Below, piece after piece: positions 50,008-59,173 of a stretch of DNA of 64,000 nt. Positions within the stretch are counted from its first letter, which is position 1. Each line of letters begins with the position of its first letter. The stretch comes from Enterovibrio baiacu (GTDB lineage Bacteria > Pseudomonadota > Gammaproteobacteria > Enterobacterales > Vibrionaceae). The notes under the pieces are model-generated. The model was not told the origin of the DNA. It saw only the letters and a list, made by a program, of their open reading frames with translations, and made no database searches. The stretch spans positions 1 through 64,000 of the forward strand of contig NZ_SCHN01000012.1 in assembly GCF_004120195.1 (NCBI RefSeq). The letters are read 5' to 3'. The position numbers and the translations under genes were made by a program.

Positions 50008-50033
50008 AAAAGGCGCTCTCCAGCGCCTTTTTC
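50008..50033. terminator. Terminator between mrcA and oxyR
   Basis: AAAAAGGCGCT-CTCC-AGCGCCTTTTT, 23 bases after the mrcA stop. Runs of A and T on both sides let it serve convergent oxyR as well. Confidence 0.92.
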
Positions 50034-50091
50034 GTTTCTGCTATATCTGCATTGATGCGAGATACATTTACAAACCTATACAGACAGCCAC

Positions 50092-50994
50092 CTAAGCCGC
50101 GTTACAGTGCGCGCTCATGGTTTCGCTAATGATGCTGGCAAGCTTCTCATAGCGCGCTCTTAGCGGCGAACCTGGGCGGTAATCCAGCGTAATCAGACGC
50201 TGAGGCTCAGGGTCTACCGCTTTAATGTACACCACACCATCTCGACGCAGCGTGTCTGGCACAGAAAGCTTCGGCAATAAGGTAATGCCGGTTTCTGCTG
50301 CCACCATGTTTCTCAACGTTTCTAAGCTCGTTGCTCTGAATCGTAAATCTTCATGCGCACCGGCGGCAAAACAAAAGCCCATCGCTTGGTCACGCAAACA
50401 ATGCCCATCCGCCAGCATCAGCAAGGTTTCACCTTGCAACTTTGGCATTGGGATTTCCGCTTCATCTGCCCAGCGGTGACTTTCAGGCACGGCTAGGATC
50501 ATCGGCTCATGGTAAAGCGGGATCTCTTTGAAGTGCTCCGTTTCGCGCACTGACGCGAGGATCACACAGTCCAATTTTCCCTCTTCCAACTGCTGAACCA
50601 ATTGGTGGGTTTGTGCTTCATGGAGGAAAAGCTCTAACTCCGGGAAGGCTTGCTTGAGGGCCGGCACAATGTGTGGCAACAAATATGGCCCCACCGTTGG
50701 AATAAAGCCGATATGCAGTGGGCCAGACATGTCTTCGCCCTGTTGGCTCGCCATTTCCGTCAACACTTTCACTTCCATCAGGATCTTCTGCGCTTGTTTA
50801 ACCAGCGACATGCCCGCATCGGTAAACAGGACTTTACGGCTAGTGCGTTCAAGTAATACCACGCCTAACTCATCTTCCAGTTTACGAATTTGTCCACTGA
50901 GAGTAGGTTGACTGACAAAGCAAGCCTCTGCGGCTTTTCTAAAATGCTGGTGCTCTGATAGCGCCACCAGATACTCAAGATCGCGAATGTTCAC
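50092..50994 (-). CDS. oxyR: LysR-type hydrogen peroxide sensor OxyR
   Basis: 300 residues. Winged HTH at 1-60 (FRKAAEACFVSQPTLSGQIR). The redox cysteines are Cys199 and Cys208 (DGHCLRDQAMGFC), exactly the E. coli numbering when translation begins at the GTG at 50992-50994. That GTG has GGAG 6 bases upstream, whereas the ATG four codons earlier has no Shine-Dalgarno, so the GTG is chosen. Divergent from the peroxiredoxin gene across an OxyR-type operator. Confidence 0.95.
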   Translation of the reverse strand: MNIRDLEYLVALSEHQHFRKAAEACFVSQPTLSGQIRKLEDELGVVLLERTSRKVLFTDAGMSLVKQAQKILMEVKVLTEMASQQGEDMSGPLHIGFIPTVGPYLLPHIVPALKQAFPELELFLHEAQTHQLVQQLEEGKLDCVILASVRETEHFKEIPLYHEPMILAVPESHRWADEAEIPMPKLQGETLLMLADGHCLRDQAMGFCFAAGAHEDLRFRATSLETLRNMVAAETGITLLPKLSVPDTLRRDGVVYIKAVDPEPQRLITLDYRPGSPLRARYEKLASIISETMSAHCNAA

Positions 50995-51008
50995 TGCTTG
51001 CTCCATTG

Positions 51009-51045
51009 ATAGATTTTACTTATTGAAATGATAAACCCAATCAAT
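51009..51045. promoter_or_regulatory. OxyR operator between oxyR and the peroxiredoxin gene
   Basis: Two half-elements, ATAGATTTTACTTAT (51009-51023) and ATAAACCCAATCAAT (51031-51045), separated by 7 bases. They fit the E. coli pattern ATAGnTnnnAnCTAT-N7-ATAGnTnnnAnCTAT, the first at 9 of 10 fixed positions, the second at 7 of 10. It lies beside the oxyR start, fitting autoregulation and induction of the divergent gene. Confidence 0.65.
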
Positions 51046-51142
51046 TAGAACTATCCAGTCTTAAAATACTAATATAGCTACATCAACCGGGAACACCGGA
51101 TTTAGAAAACAACTTAAAGAATAATATCCAAGGGGTAACAAC

Positions 51143-51874
51143 ATGGAATTTGTAAATAAAGAAGGTCAAAACGTACCAAGCGTTACTTTCCCAACCCGTC
51201 AAGGTGACGCATGGGTAAACGTGACCACGCAAGAACTGTTCGCAGGCAAAACCGTTGTGGTTTTCAGCCTACCAGGCGCATTCACACCAACATGTTCTTC
51301 TAGCCACTTGCCACGCTACAACGAACTGTTCCCAGTATTCCAAGAGTACGGCGTAGACGAAGTACTTTGTGTATCTGTTAACGACACCTTCGTAATGAAC
51401 GCATGGAAAGCTGACCAAGAAGCAGAAAACATCCGATTCATCCCAGACGGCAACGGTGATTTCACCCGCGGTATGGGCATGGCAGTGCCGAAGAACGACA
51501 TTGGTTTCGGCGAGCGTTCATGGCGTTACAGCATGCTGGTGAAAGACGGCGTGGTTGAGAAAATGTTCATCGAGCCAAACGAGCCAGGCGACCCGTTCAA
51601 AGTGTCTGATGCCGACACCATGCTGAACTTCTTGGCACCGAACCACAAACTGCAAGAATCAATTACAGTATTCAGCAAACCAGGTTGCCCATTCTGTGCG
51701 AAAGCGAAGCAACTTCTGATTGATAACAAGCTACAGTTCGAAGAAGTGATTTTGGGTCAGGATGCCACCACTGTAAGCCTACGCGCTGTAACAGGCCGCG
51801 CTACAGTACCGCAAGTCTTCATCGGCGGTAAGCACATCGGTGGTAGCGAAGAGCTAGAAGCTTACCTCGCTTAA
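51143..51874 (+). CDS. Hybrid peroxiredoxin-glutaredoxin (Prx5/Grx)
   Basis: 243 residues. Residues 1-165 are a Prx5-type peroxiredoxin with peroxidatic Cys51 ([15 protein letters not shown]). Residues 173-243 are a glutaredoxin with CPFC at 182-185 and [19 protein letters not shown]. The fused domain lets glutathione reduce the peroxidase directly. Next to oxyR with an OxyR site, so expected to be peroxide-induced. Confidence 0.96.
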   Translation: MEFVNKEGQNVPSVTFPTRQGDAWVNVTTQELFAGKTVVVFSLPGAFTPTCSSSHLPRYNELFPVFQEYGVDEVLCVSVNDTFVMNAWKADQEAENIRFIPDGNGDFTRGMGMAVPKNDIGFGERSWRYSMLVKDGVVEKMFIEPNEPGDPFKVSDADTMLNFLAPNHKLQESITVFSKPGCPFCAKAKQLLIDNKLQFEEVILGQDATTVSLRAVTGRATVPQVFIGGKHIGGSEELEAYLA

Positions 51875-51883
51875 TCCTCCAAA

Positions 51884-51909
51884 CAGGGCGGCAATCGCCG
51901 CCCTGGTTT
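51884..51909 (+). terminator. Probable terminator after the peroxiredoxin-glutaredoxin gene
   Basis: CAGGGCGGC-AATC-GCCGCCCTG, a perfect 9-base GC-rich stem 10 bases past the stop. The following T run is short (GGTTTCCC), so efficiency is uncertain. Confidence 0.6.
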
Positions 51910-52018
51910 CCCAATCAATCGTTTAATACACACCTTCTACCCACATGACAAGGCTGCGGTGGCTGACTTTCTGCACCTTAAATTTGGGAAAAATAATGCG
52001 TTCGTCTGGAGTAATAAC

Positions 52019-53470
52019 ATGAAAACCCTAAACGTTGATGTGGCAATCATTGGTGGTGGTACCGCAGGTCTCGGTGCGTATCGTGCAGCAAAAGCCCATG
52101 CTGACAATGTCGTCATGATTGAAGGCGGCCCTTACGGCACAACCTGTGCGCGTGTTGGTTGCATGCCATCAAAACTGCTCATTGCCGCTGCTGAAGCTGT
52201 TCACCACATTGAAAAAGCGCCAGGTTTTGGTATTCATCCTCAAGGCGAGATCCTTATCAATGGCCGCGAAGTCATGGACCGTGTAAAACGCGAACGTGAC
52301 CGCTTCGTAGGCTTTGTATTGGAAGGTGTCGATGACATCCCTGCGGAAGACAAAATCGCAGGTTATGCCAAATTCATTGATAACAACACGTTAGTTGTCG
52401 ACGACCACACCCGCATTGAAGCAAAACGCATTGTTATTGCAACAGGCTCGCGCCCTGCATGGCCAGCACCTTGGAATGATTTGGGTGACCGACTGATCGT
52501 GAATGACGATGTGTTTGATTGGGATGACCTTCCAAGCTCAGTTGCGGTCTTTGGACCGGGTGTTATCGGCTTAGAGCTCGGCCAATCACTGAAACGACTG
52601 GGTGTCGACGTGGTGATGTTTGGTGTTGGCGGCCAAGTGGGTCCGCTAACAGACCCAACGGTCATGGCATATGCGGATAAGACCTTTAACGAAGAATTCT
52701 ATTTAGACCCAGACGCGAAAGTCGAAGAAATGGTGCGCGAAGGCGATAAAGTCCACATTCGCTACATCGACAAGCAGGGTGAAACCCAACGCATCGCCGT
52801 TGATTATGTATTGGCAGCAACAGGCCGTCGTCCGAATGTCGACAAGCTCGACATCGAAAACACCGGCATGGAACTCGATGCCCGCGGTGTGCCGACCGCC
52901 GACCCGTACACCATGCAAACCAGCGTTGCGTCTATTTTCGTCGCGGGTGATGCCAGCAACCAATTGCCGTTGCTGCATGAAGCCGCAGACCAAGGTCGAA
53001 TCGCCGGTGATAACGCGGGCCGTTTTCCTGACATTCGCGCAGGACTGCGTCGCAGCAAGATCTCAGCGGTGTTCTCTGACCCTCAAATCGCGATGGTCGG
53101 TGAAACCTATAAAGAAATCACAACACGCTTAGGGACGTGTGGGTGCTTTGAAACGGGTACCGTCTCTTTCGAAGGCCAAGGCCGCTCACGTGTGATGCTG
53201 AGAAACAAAGGTGTATTGAACGTCTATGGCGAACAAGGCACTGGCCGTTTCTTAGGTGCAGAAATGATGGGCCCGAACGCTGAGCACCTTGCACACCTGC
53301 TTGCTTGGGCGCACCAAAACAAAATGACCATTTCGCAGATGCTAGACATGCCATTCTACCATCCCGTGATTGAAGAAGGTGTCCGCACCGCCCTTCGAGA
53401 CCTAAATGCCAAGCTGCACTTAGGCCCTGAAATGATTAAACACTGCTTGGATTGCGGTCCAGGCTGTTAA
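52019..53470 (+). CDS. Dihydrolipoamide dehydrogenase-like flavoprotein disulphide reductase
   Basis: 483 residues. FAD site GGGTAGLGAYRAA, redox-active CX4C at Cys43/Cys48 (TTCARVGCMPSKLL), NAD(P)-binding GPGVIGLELGQSL, second FAD motif IFVAGDA, and a C-terminal dimer segment with His in FYHPVIEEG. The last ten residues add three cysteines, CLDCGPGC, not part of standard Lpd. Not linked to 2-oxoacid dehydrogenase genes; the substrate is unknown. The ATG at 52019 has TGGAG upstream and matches the family N-terminus. Confidence 0.9.
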   Translation: MKTLNVDVAIIGGGTAGLGAYRAAKAHADNVVMIEGGPYGTTCARVGCMPSKLLIAAAEAVHHIEKAPGFGIHPQGEILINGREVMDRVKRERDRFVGFVLEGVDDIPAEDKIAGYAKFIDNNTLVVDDHTRIEAKRIVIATGSRPAWPAPWNDLGDRLIVNDDVFDWDDLPSSVAVFGPGVIGLELGQSLKRLGVDVVMFGVGGQVGPLTDPTVMAYADKTFNEEFYLDPDAKVEEMVREGDKVHIRYIDKQGETQRIAVDYVLAATGRRPNVDKLDIENTGMELDARGVPTADPYTMQTSVASIFVAGDASNQLPLLHEAADQGRIAGDNAGRFPDIRAGLRRSKISAVFSDPQIAMVGETYKEITTRLGTCGCFETGTVSFEGQGRSRVMLRNKGVLNVYGEQGTGRFLGAEMMGPNAEHLAHLLAWAHQNKMTISQMLDMPFYHPVIEEGVRTALRDLNAKLHLGPEMIKHCLDCGPGC

Positions 53471-53505
53471 TTCACCACCCCTTGCCAACACTACATAGTG
53501 TTTTT

Positions 53506-53532
53506 GCCCTTCGCTTGCGAGGGGCTTTTTTT
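53506..53532 (+). terminator. Terminator of the flavoprotein gene
   Basis: GCCCTTCGC-TT-GCGAGGGGC followed by seven T, about 35 bases after the stop. Confidence 0.85.
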
Positions 53533-53622
53533 ATGGCGAGGATTTGATCCCTCGTATTGCGAGAAACTCAACAACTGATTATCTTTAGGAACATCAACCC
53601 AAGCCCCACATAGCCTTAGAGA

Positions 53623-53901
53623 ATGCCGATGAGTTGCCGCTACTGTAAAGACCCCGCGATATCTCTCAGCGCCAAACTGGGCCGTTGTAAGCGCTGCATG
53701 CTGCAACTCACAGTGATGAATGTGGTGCTTTGGCCAATATGGTTGGTCGGGTTCAGTGAAACCCCAACATCTGTCGAATCCATTTCTCTCTTGTTTGCCG
53801 CAGGTGCAAGTGCTGGCTTACTCGCATTGCACCTCATTGTCATGCCCTTTCGAAAACCGTTACCTGAAAAAGAAAAAACCGGCACAGGGCCGGTTCAGTA
53901 A
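53623..53901 (+). CDS. Small zinc-ribbon/membrane protein, DUF3624-like
   Basis: 92 residues. Two CxxC pairs at the N-terminus (CRYC, CKRC) with LGRCKRCMLQL between and after them, then two hydrophobic helices (about 28-45 and 52-75). Resembles the vibrio DUF3624 family from memory; the assignment is tentative and function unknown. The convergent arg-operon terminator overlaps its last codons. Start ATG at 53623; an internal ATG two codons later is also possible. Confidence 0.75.
   Translation: MPMSCRYCKDPAISLSAKLGRCKRCMLQLTVMNVVLWPIWLVGFSETPTSVESISLLFAAGASAGLLALHLIVMPFRKPLPEKEKTGTGPVQ
53868..53895 (-). terminator. Terminator of the argCBGH(A) operon inside the neighbouring gene
   Basis: AACCGGC-ACAGG-GCCGGTT. 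Read on the minus strand the stem is followed by TTTTTTCTTTTT. It is about 55 bases past the argH(A) stop and lies within the last codons of the convergent small gene. Confidence 0.8.
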
Positions 53902-53949
53902 TTCTTCTTTTTCACACGCTTATTGCGCTACTCGCTAAGCGAACTGCGA

Positions 53950-55827
53950 TTACGCGACGTTAGATTTTGCAATCAAACGATCTTGGTCATAAGTGAATTC
54001 AAGTGCCACTTCATCACACGCATGCAAGCGAGGACAACGGTCACAGTCTTTCATGACCTTCTCTGGCAACAAAGATTTCGACGTTGGAATGAAGCCCATT
54101 CGCATGAAGAACTCAGGCACACGGGTTAACACAAACACCTTCTTAATGGCCATGTTGCCGGCTTTTTTCAGCAAGTGTTCGACAATCGCACTGCCCTGTC
54201 CTTGATGCTGCCAACCGGCTTCCACACCCAGTGAGCGCACTTCAGCAAGACCGGAGTCGTACACATACAAAGAGGCACAACCCGTAACTTCCCCTTGGTG
54301 CTCTGCAACCGCAAACGAACCAATATCACGCACCAATTCGTTGCGTTCACGCGGCAGGTTTTCACCCAAGCCCGCCCAGTACACCACCATGCCTTCAATG
54401 GCATCCAAGTCGGTCAAGCGTGCGCCACGCACTTTCACGCGTGGAGAGTAACGTTTTTCCAAACGCTTCTCGGCCTGACTGATGGCAAATTCCACCTGAT
54501 TCGGCGCAACACCACCAAGGGCACAACGCTTATCAAGGCAGGATTCAATGGTCAGAATCGGGTAAACATCTTCGTCAATCACCGAAGAGAATTGCTTCAT
54601 CTCTTCCAGTGACAGCTCTTCCAATGCACAGCCTTTTTCGATTGCTGCGACAACAGCAACGCCCACAATATGGTGAGCTTCTCGGAAAGGAATGCCCTTG
54701 GCTACCAAGTAGTCCGCAAGCTCTGTGGCGTTTGAGTAGCCCTGCATTGCCGCCTCAAGCGTACGATCTTTGTTGATTTTGATGCCGTCAAAACACAGCG
54801 CCGCCATTTCCAAGCAGTCATGCCATGTGTCTAACGCGTCAAACAGGCCTTCTTTGTCTTCTTGCATGTCTTTGTTGTAGGCAAGCGGCAAGGCTTTCAC
54901 TGTCATCATCATCGCAGACATTGCACCGTAAACACGGCCAGTCTTACCACGAATCAATTCAAGCGCATCGGGGTTTTTCTTCTGTGGCATCAAGGAGGAA
55001 CCCGACGTCACTGTGTCTGCCAACTCAACGAAGTTTGATTCGCCCGAGTTATAGAAGATCAGATCTTCTGCCATGCGTGACAAGTGGAGCATGGACACAG
55101 ATGCCACTGACATCAGCTCCATCACATGGTCACGGTCAGAGACCGAATCTAAGCTGTTGCGGGTCGCACGACGGAAGCCCAAGCTGTGCGCGAGTGCTTC
55201 ACGATCAATAGGGTATGCCGTTCCCGCCAATGCACCAGAGCCCAATGGGCAGGTATCAAGACGGTTAAGTGCATCACTCAAACGCGAGTAGTCACGTTCA
55301 AGCATTTCCACATAGGCCAAACACCAATGTGCAAATGTCACAGGCTGCGCACGTTGTAAGTGGGTGTAACCCGGCAACACCGTGTTTTGGTGCACAGACG
55401 CAACCTGCACCATTTGGTTTTGTAGCTTATCAAGAGAAAGGAGAAGCTGTTGACCCTGCTGGCGACACCACAGTTTCAGATCTGTCGCGACCTGATCGTT
55501 ACGCGAACGTCCGGTGTGAAGCTTCTTCCCTAAATCGCCTACGCGTGCGATCAGTTGTTGCTCCACCCAACTATGGATATCTTCTGCATCAGAGCGAAGA
55601 ATCTGCTCTGGATCTTCCATCACGGCCAACTTTAGCTCGTTCAATGCGAGCTCAAGACGCTGCTGCTCTACCTCGGTGAGAACACCGACCGAGCGCAGCG
55701 CTTTAGACCAAGCGATAGAGCCAATGATGTCTTGCTCCGCGAGGCGATAGTCAAAACGCAACGAATCGTTGAATTGCTTAAATCGAATGTCGGCTGCTTG
55801 ACTAAACCTTCCGCCCCATAACGCCAT
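53950..55827 (-). CDS. argH: Bifunctional argininosuccinate lyase / N-acetylglutamate synthase
   Basis: 625 residues. Residues 1-460 are argininosuccinate lyase (signature [29 protein letters not shown]). Residues about 465-625 are a GNAT acetyltransferase domain ([33 protein letters not shown]), the short N-acetylglutamate synthase known as argH(A) in Vibrio and Moritella. One protein thus makes the first precursor and catalyses the last step of arginine synthesis. Last gene of argCBGH. Confidence 0.95.
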   Translation of the reverse strand: MALWGGRFSQAADIRFKQFNDSLRFDYRLAEQDIIGSIAWSKALRSVGVLTEVEQQRLELALNELKLAVMEDPEQILRSDAEDIHSWVEQQLIARVGDLGKKLHTGRSRNDQVATDLKLWCRQQGQQLLLSLDKLQNQMVQVASVHQNTVLPGYTHLQRAQPVTFAHWCLAYVEMLERDYSRLSDALNRLDTCPLGSGALAGTAYPIDREALAHSLGFRRATRNSLDSVSDRDHVMELMSVASVSMLHLSRMAEDLIFYNSGESNFVELADTVTSGSSLMPQKKNPDALELIRGKTGRVYGAMSAMMMTVKALPLAYNKDMQEDKEGLFDALDTWHDCLEMAALCFDGIKINKDRTLEAAMQGYSNATELADYLVAKGIPFREAHHIVGVAVVAAIEKGCALEELSLEEMKQFSSVIDEDVYPILTIESCLDKRCALGGVAPNQVEFAISQAEKRLEKRYSPRVKVRGARLTDLDAIEGMVVYWAGLGENLPRERNELVRDIGSFAVAEHQGEVTGCASLYVYDSGLAEVRSLGVEAGWQHQGQGSAIVEHLLKKAGNMAIKKVFVLTRVPEFFMRMGFIPTSKSLLPEKVMKDCDRCPRLHACDEVALEFTYDQDRLIAKSNVA

Positions 55828-55859
55828 ATTTCCGTCTCCTTACCCTTATTGCTTCCTGT

Positions 55860-57071
55860 CTATTTTTGTTTTTTTTCGTTTAGCGCGCGAATGCGGCTCG
55901 ACAGCGAGTAAAGACGGATAAAGCCACCAGCATGGCTGTGGTCGTAAACATCATCTTCACCGAAGGTAGCAAACTCTTCCGAATACAAGCTGTTAAGCGA
56001 ACGCTTCTGCACTACTGTAGCTTGTCCTTTGTACAGTTTCACCACAACTTCACCCGTGACGGACTCAGCCAGAGAATCTGCGGCAGCTAGAATAGATTTG
56101 CAAAGCGGCGTAAACCAGCGGCCATCATAAATGAGATGCGACGCTTTTAGGCCTAATTCTTCACGGAATTCGAAACAATCTTTGTCCAGTACCAATTGTT
56201 CAACACCACGAAGCGCTTCCATCATGATGGTGCCGCCCGGGGTTTCATAACAACCGCGAGACTTCATGCCAACCAGACGGTTTTCAACGATGTCGATACG
56301 GCCAACACCGTGACGCGCACCTTTTTCGTTCAAGGTCGTCAGTACTTGGTACGGCGACATTTTCTCGCCATCAACCGCAACCACTTCACCTTTCTCTACC
56401 AACAGAGACACGGTTTCAGCTTGGTCTGGTGCTTGCTCTGGATCGACCGTCCACACCCAGCAAAGCTCGTTTGGTTGGTTCCACGTGTCTTCAAGTACGC
56501 CGCCTTCGGTTGAGATGTGCCATGCGTTTGCATCACGGCTGTAGATTTTCTCAAGGCTTGCAGTACAAGGAATGTTGCGCTCTGCAAGGTAATCCAGCAG
56601 CGCTTCACGGCTACGTAGATCCCACTCACGCCAAGGCGCAACCACTTTAAGTTGTGGTGCCAGTGCCGCGAATGCACTTTCAAAACGTACTTGGTCGTTA
56701 CCTTTACCCGTACAACCGTGACACAGTGCATCAGCACCCACTTCCAATGCACACTCAACTTGCGCCTTCGCGATGATTGGACGCGCCATTGACGTACCTA
56801 GCAGGTACTTACCTTCGTAAACAGCACCGGTCTTTAGGCTTGGGTAGATGTACTCCGCCACCATTTCTTCTTTCAGGTCAGCGATGTAACACGCTGATGC
56901 ACCTGATGCCAACGCCTTCTCTTCAATGCCAACCAGCTCTTCTTCGCCCTGGCCTACATCGGCAACGAACGCGATAACTTCACAGTCATAGTTTTCTTTA
57001 AGCCATGGAATGATTGCCGACGTATCAAGACCGCCAGAATATGCGAGTACGACTTTGTTAATGTTGCTCAT
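55860..57071 (-). CDS. argG: Argininosuccinate synthase
   Basis: ATP-dependent ligase joining citrulline and aspartate, 403 residues. N-terminal P-loop [28 protein letters not shown] and [20 protein letters not shown]. 32 bases before argH(A). Confidence 0.97.
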   Translation of the reverse strand: MSNINKVVLAYSGGLDTSAIIPWLKENYDCEVIAFVADVGQGEEELVGIEEKALASGASACYIADLKEEMVAEYIYPSLKTGAVYEGKYLLGTSMARPIIAKAQVECALEVGADALCHGCTGKGNDQVRFESAFAALAPQLKVVAPWREWDLRSREALLDYLAERNIPCTASLEKIYSRDANAWHISTEGGVLEDTWNQPNELCWVWTVDPEQAPDQAETVSLLVEKGEVVAVDGEKMSPYQVLTTLNEKGARHGVGRIDIVENRLVGMKSRGCYETPGGTIMMEALRGVEQLVLDKDCFEFREELGLKASHLIYDGRWFTPLCKSILAAADSLAESVTGEVVVKLYKGQATVVQKRSLNSLYSEEFATFGEDDVYDHSHAGGFIRLYSLSSRIRALNEKKQK

Positions 57072-57132
57072 GTTACTTCTCCTTGTGTGCCGCTCTGACG
57101 GTCAGTACAGGCGGTCAACTTCAGTAATGTGT

Positions 57133-57912
57133 TTAAAGGGTAAAACGGGTGCCAATGCTGTTGCCGCTGAATAACTCGGCCAGCTTATCGGGGTAACGCC
57201 AGCTCGCCACTTCAATCGGGCGACCCAGTGCTTCAGCAGCTTCAAACGCCGCTTTTACCTTCACGATCATGCCATCAGTAATGACACCGCTTTCAATCAG
57301 TTCGTTTGCCAACGCCACATCAAGCGTTGGCATCAATTTACCTTTGCCGTTCAAAACGCCACTGACGTCTGACAGCAAGACCAATTCCGCATCTAACGCA
57401 GCCGCTACCGCTACCGCAGCTTGGTCAGCGTTCACGTTCATCAGTTGTCCGTTATCATCCAAGCCAATTGAGCTAATGATAGGCACACAACCTGTCGCTA
57501 AAATCGCCTGCAATAATGCAGAGTTTCCTGGTGCTGCTTTACCCACACACCCCAATTCAGGATCCAGCTGTGTGATTTGACAAAGGCCACCATCTGCAAG
57601 GCTCAAGCCCGCCGCATTAATGCCGCTTCTTACCGCTTGGCCCTGTAGCAATTTATTTGCTGTTCCCGCAAGTGCACCGGCAACCACGTTAATCTGATCG
57701 CTTGGCGTGACACGCAGGCCTTGTTTCTTTTCGACTTTCAGGTTGAGGCCATTCATGAGCTCATCAACCAAGTAGCCACCACCATGAACCACCACCAAAT
57801 CACGGTGCGCTGATTCTTTATATTCACTGATGGCATTGAACAGTTTCTCGAGCGTTTCTTCACAAGAAAGCGCTGCACCGCCTAGCTTTACTACCAAAGG
57901 ACGTAAACTCAT
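57133..57912 (-). CDS. argB: Acetylglutamate kinase
   Basis: Amino acid kinase family, 259 residues, phosphorylates N-acetylglutamate. VKLGGAAL and [11 protein letters not shown] at the N-terminus, NVNADQAA in the nucleotide domain. The start [12 protein letters not shown] has AGGAGAG upstream and leaves 10 bases to the argC stop. The short form without an N-terminal helix is usually not arginine-inhibited; that is family knowledge. Confidence 0.96.
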   Translation of the reverse strand: MSLRPLVVKLGGAALSCEETLEKLFNAISEYKESAHRDLVVVHGGGYLVDELMNGLNLKVEKKQGLRVTPSDQINVVAGALAGTANKLLQGQAVRSGINAAGLSLADGGLCQITQLDPELGCVGKAAPGNSALLQAILATGCVPIISSIGLDDNGQLMNVNADQAAVAVAAALDAELVLLSDVSGVLNGKGKLMPTLDVALANELIESGVITDGMIVKVKAAFEAAEALGRPIEVASWRYPDKLAELFSGNSIGTRFTL

Positions 57913-57922
57913 CACCACTCTC

Positions 57923-58930
57923 CTAAACGATCGCCGTAAGAGGCGCAAAGCCGAAACGAATGTTTATGCACTGCATCGCTTGGCTTGCAGCACCTTTTAA
58001 TAGATTGTCGATCGCCGAGGTAAGCACCACGTGCTGCCCTTTCACAGACCAGCCAATGTCGCAAAAGCCTGTGTTTTGAACAGATTGCAGTTTTGCACTT
58101 TGGCCGGCACCGAGTGGACGAACCAAAGGTTGGTCAGCATACGCTCCCTCAAGTGCTTGTGTTACCGCACTTTCATCCACGCCATCAGCCAGCTTTGCCG
58201 TGATGGTCGCTAGGATACCGCGTTTGAAGTTGCCAAGGTGCGGCGTAAAGATAACTTCTCGACCAAGATGCGCAGAAATCTCAGGTTGGTGACGGTGTGT
58301 GAACACGCCATACGCATGCAGACTCACTTCGCAAAAGCTGTTGGTCATTGACGCTTTGCGGCCTGCACCAGATACCCCACTCACTGCACTAATGACGGGC
58401 CACTGAACTTCATCAAGTAACCCTGCATCGATAAGCGGTTTTAATGCCAATTGAGAAGCCGTTGGATAGCACCCCGGTACTGCAATCAAATCTGCCGATG
58501 CAATGGCATCTGCATTCCATTCAGCAAGGCCGTAAGCCGCTTGATCGAGCAACTCTGGGAAGGTGTGGGCAAAGCCATAATAAGTGGTATAGAAATCATC
58601 GGACTTCACACGGAATGCACCAGACAGGTCGAAGACTTTACAACCCTGCGCGAGGAACGAGGCCGCCAGATCATGGCTCACTTCGTGGGCGGTCGCTAAC
58701 AACACGACGTCCGCATTTTTTGCAATAGTATCAACGTCTACCAAAGGCTGTAGCGGCAAATCAATCAGCCCTTTCAACTGACCATGGAGATCGCTGATAG
58801 GTGTGTTGGCATCGGCACTGTTCTTCGATACGTATAACCCAGCTAACTCAAGCTCTGGGTGTAGATGGACCATCTTGGTCAGCTCGGCACCGGTATAGCC
58901 ACTAGCGCCGACAATCACAGTCTTTAACAT
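57923..58930 (-). CDS. argC: N-acetyl-gamma-glutamyl-phosphate reductase
   Basis: 335 residues. NADP-binding [14 protein letters not shown], catalytic Cys in [13 protein letters not shown] and a His in HHRHQPEI-like THRHQPEIS. The start [14 protein letters not shown] matches the family; the frame is open 25 codons further upstream through the leader region but that extension is not conserved-looking. First structural gene of the operon, behind an ArgR operator and a putative leader peptide. Confidence 0.96.
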   Translation of the reverse strand: MLKTVIVGASGYTGAELTKMVHLHPELELAGLYVSKNSADANTPISDLHGQLKGLIDLPLQPLVDVDTIAKNADVVLLATAHEVSHDLAASFLAQGCKVFDLSGAFRVKSDDFYTTYYGFAHTFPELLDQAAYGLAEWNADAIASADLIAVPGCYPTASQLALKPLIDAGLLDEVQWPVISAVSGVSGAGRKASMTNSFCEVSLHAYGVFTHRHQPEISAHLGREVIFTPHLGNFKRGILATITAKLADGVDESAVTQALEGAYADQPLVRPLGAGQSAKLQSVQNTGFCDIGWSVKGQHVVLTSAIDNLLKGAASQAMQCINIRFGFAPLTAIV

Positions 58931-58971
58931 GGAAAATCCGTTTATATAATCGGTAGAGAATTGTTGTGTTT

Positions 58972-59007
58972 CAGCTCGCTCAGCTGCGGGAGGGGTGCGC
59001 GTCACCC
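58972..59007 (-). promoter_or_regulatory. Hairpins in the argC leader mRNA
   Basis: Between the leader-peptide stop and argC two hairpins are visible: GGGTG-ACGCG-CACCC (complement of 58993-59007) and CAGCT-GAGCG-AGCTG (complement of 58972-58986). A third overlaps the end of the leader frame (CGTTA-ATT-TAACG). CACCCCTCCCGC lies between them. No T-tract follows, so a Rho-dependent or translational mechanism is more likely than an intrinsic terminator. Confidence 0.5.
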
Positions 59008-59016
59008 GGCGTTAAA

Positions 59017-59070
59017 TTAACGTCGGCGTCGTCGTAGAAGAAGAGGGGTCTGTGAGTAATAATCCATCAT
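59017..59070 (-). CDS. Putative arginine-rich leader peptide of argCBGH(A)
   Basis: 17 residues, MMDYYSQTPLLLRRRRR, ending in five consecutive arginine codons (CGA CGA CGC CGA CGT) immediately before TAA. AAAAGG lies 9 bases before the first ATG. It is the first reading frame after the argC promoter and ArgR operator, 86 bases before the argC start, and hairpins follow it. This is the layout of an amino-acid attenuator in which arginyl-tRNA supply would set ribosome position. Function is inferred from architecture only. Confidence 0.65.
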   Translation of the reverse strand: MMDYYSQTPLLLRRRRR

Positions 59071-59106
59071 CGTATCGTACCTTTTCACTGCATCCGTGAG
59101 CGAATT

Positions 59107-59145
59107 TTTTAATTGTTATTCATTTAATATGAATTTATATGTGCT
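59107..59145. promoter_or_regulatory. ArgR operator (two ARG boxes)
   Basis: On the minus strand AGCACATATAAATTCATA, 3 bases, then AATGAATAACAATTAAAA. Against the ARG box TGAAT-N4-ATTCA the first matches 7 of 10 and the second 9 of 10 fixed positions, and the 3-bp spacing is canonical. It adjoins the -10 element of the argC promoter, the right place for ArgR repression. Confidence 0.75.
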
Positions 59146-59173
59146 TTTTATCGTGATAAGTGACTAATGTCAA
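59145..59173 (-). promoter_or_regulatory. Putative sigma70 promoter of argCBGH(A)
   Basis: TTGACA (complement of 59168-59173), 17 bases, TAAAAA (complement of 59145-59150). The ARG boxes begin at its -10 and cover the expected start of transcription. Confidence 0.65.

Noticed and set aside
58931-59005. Longer ArgC N-terminus reading through the leader region
   Set aside because: The extra 25 residues do not resemble ArgC, and the hairpins and leader frame explain the region better.
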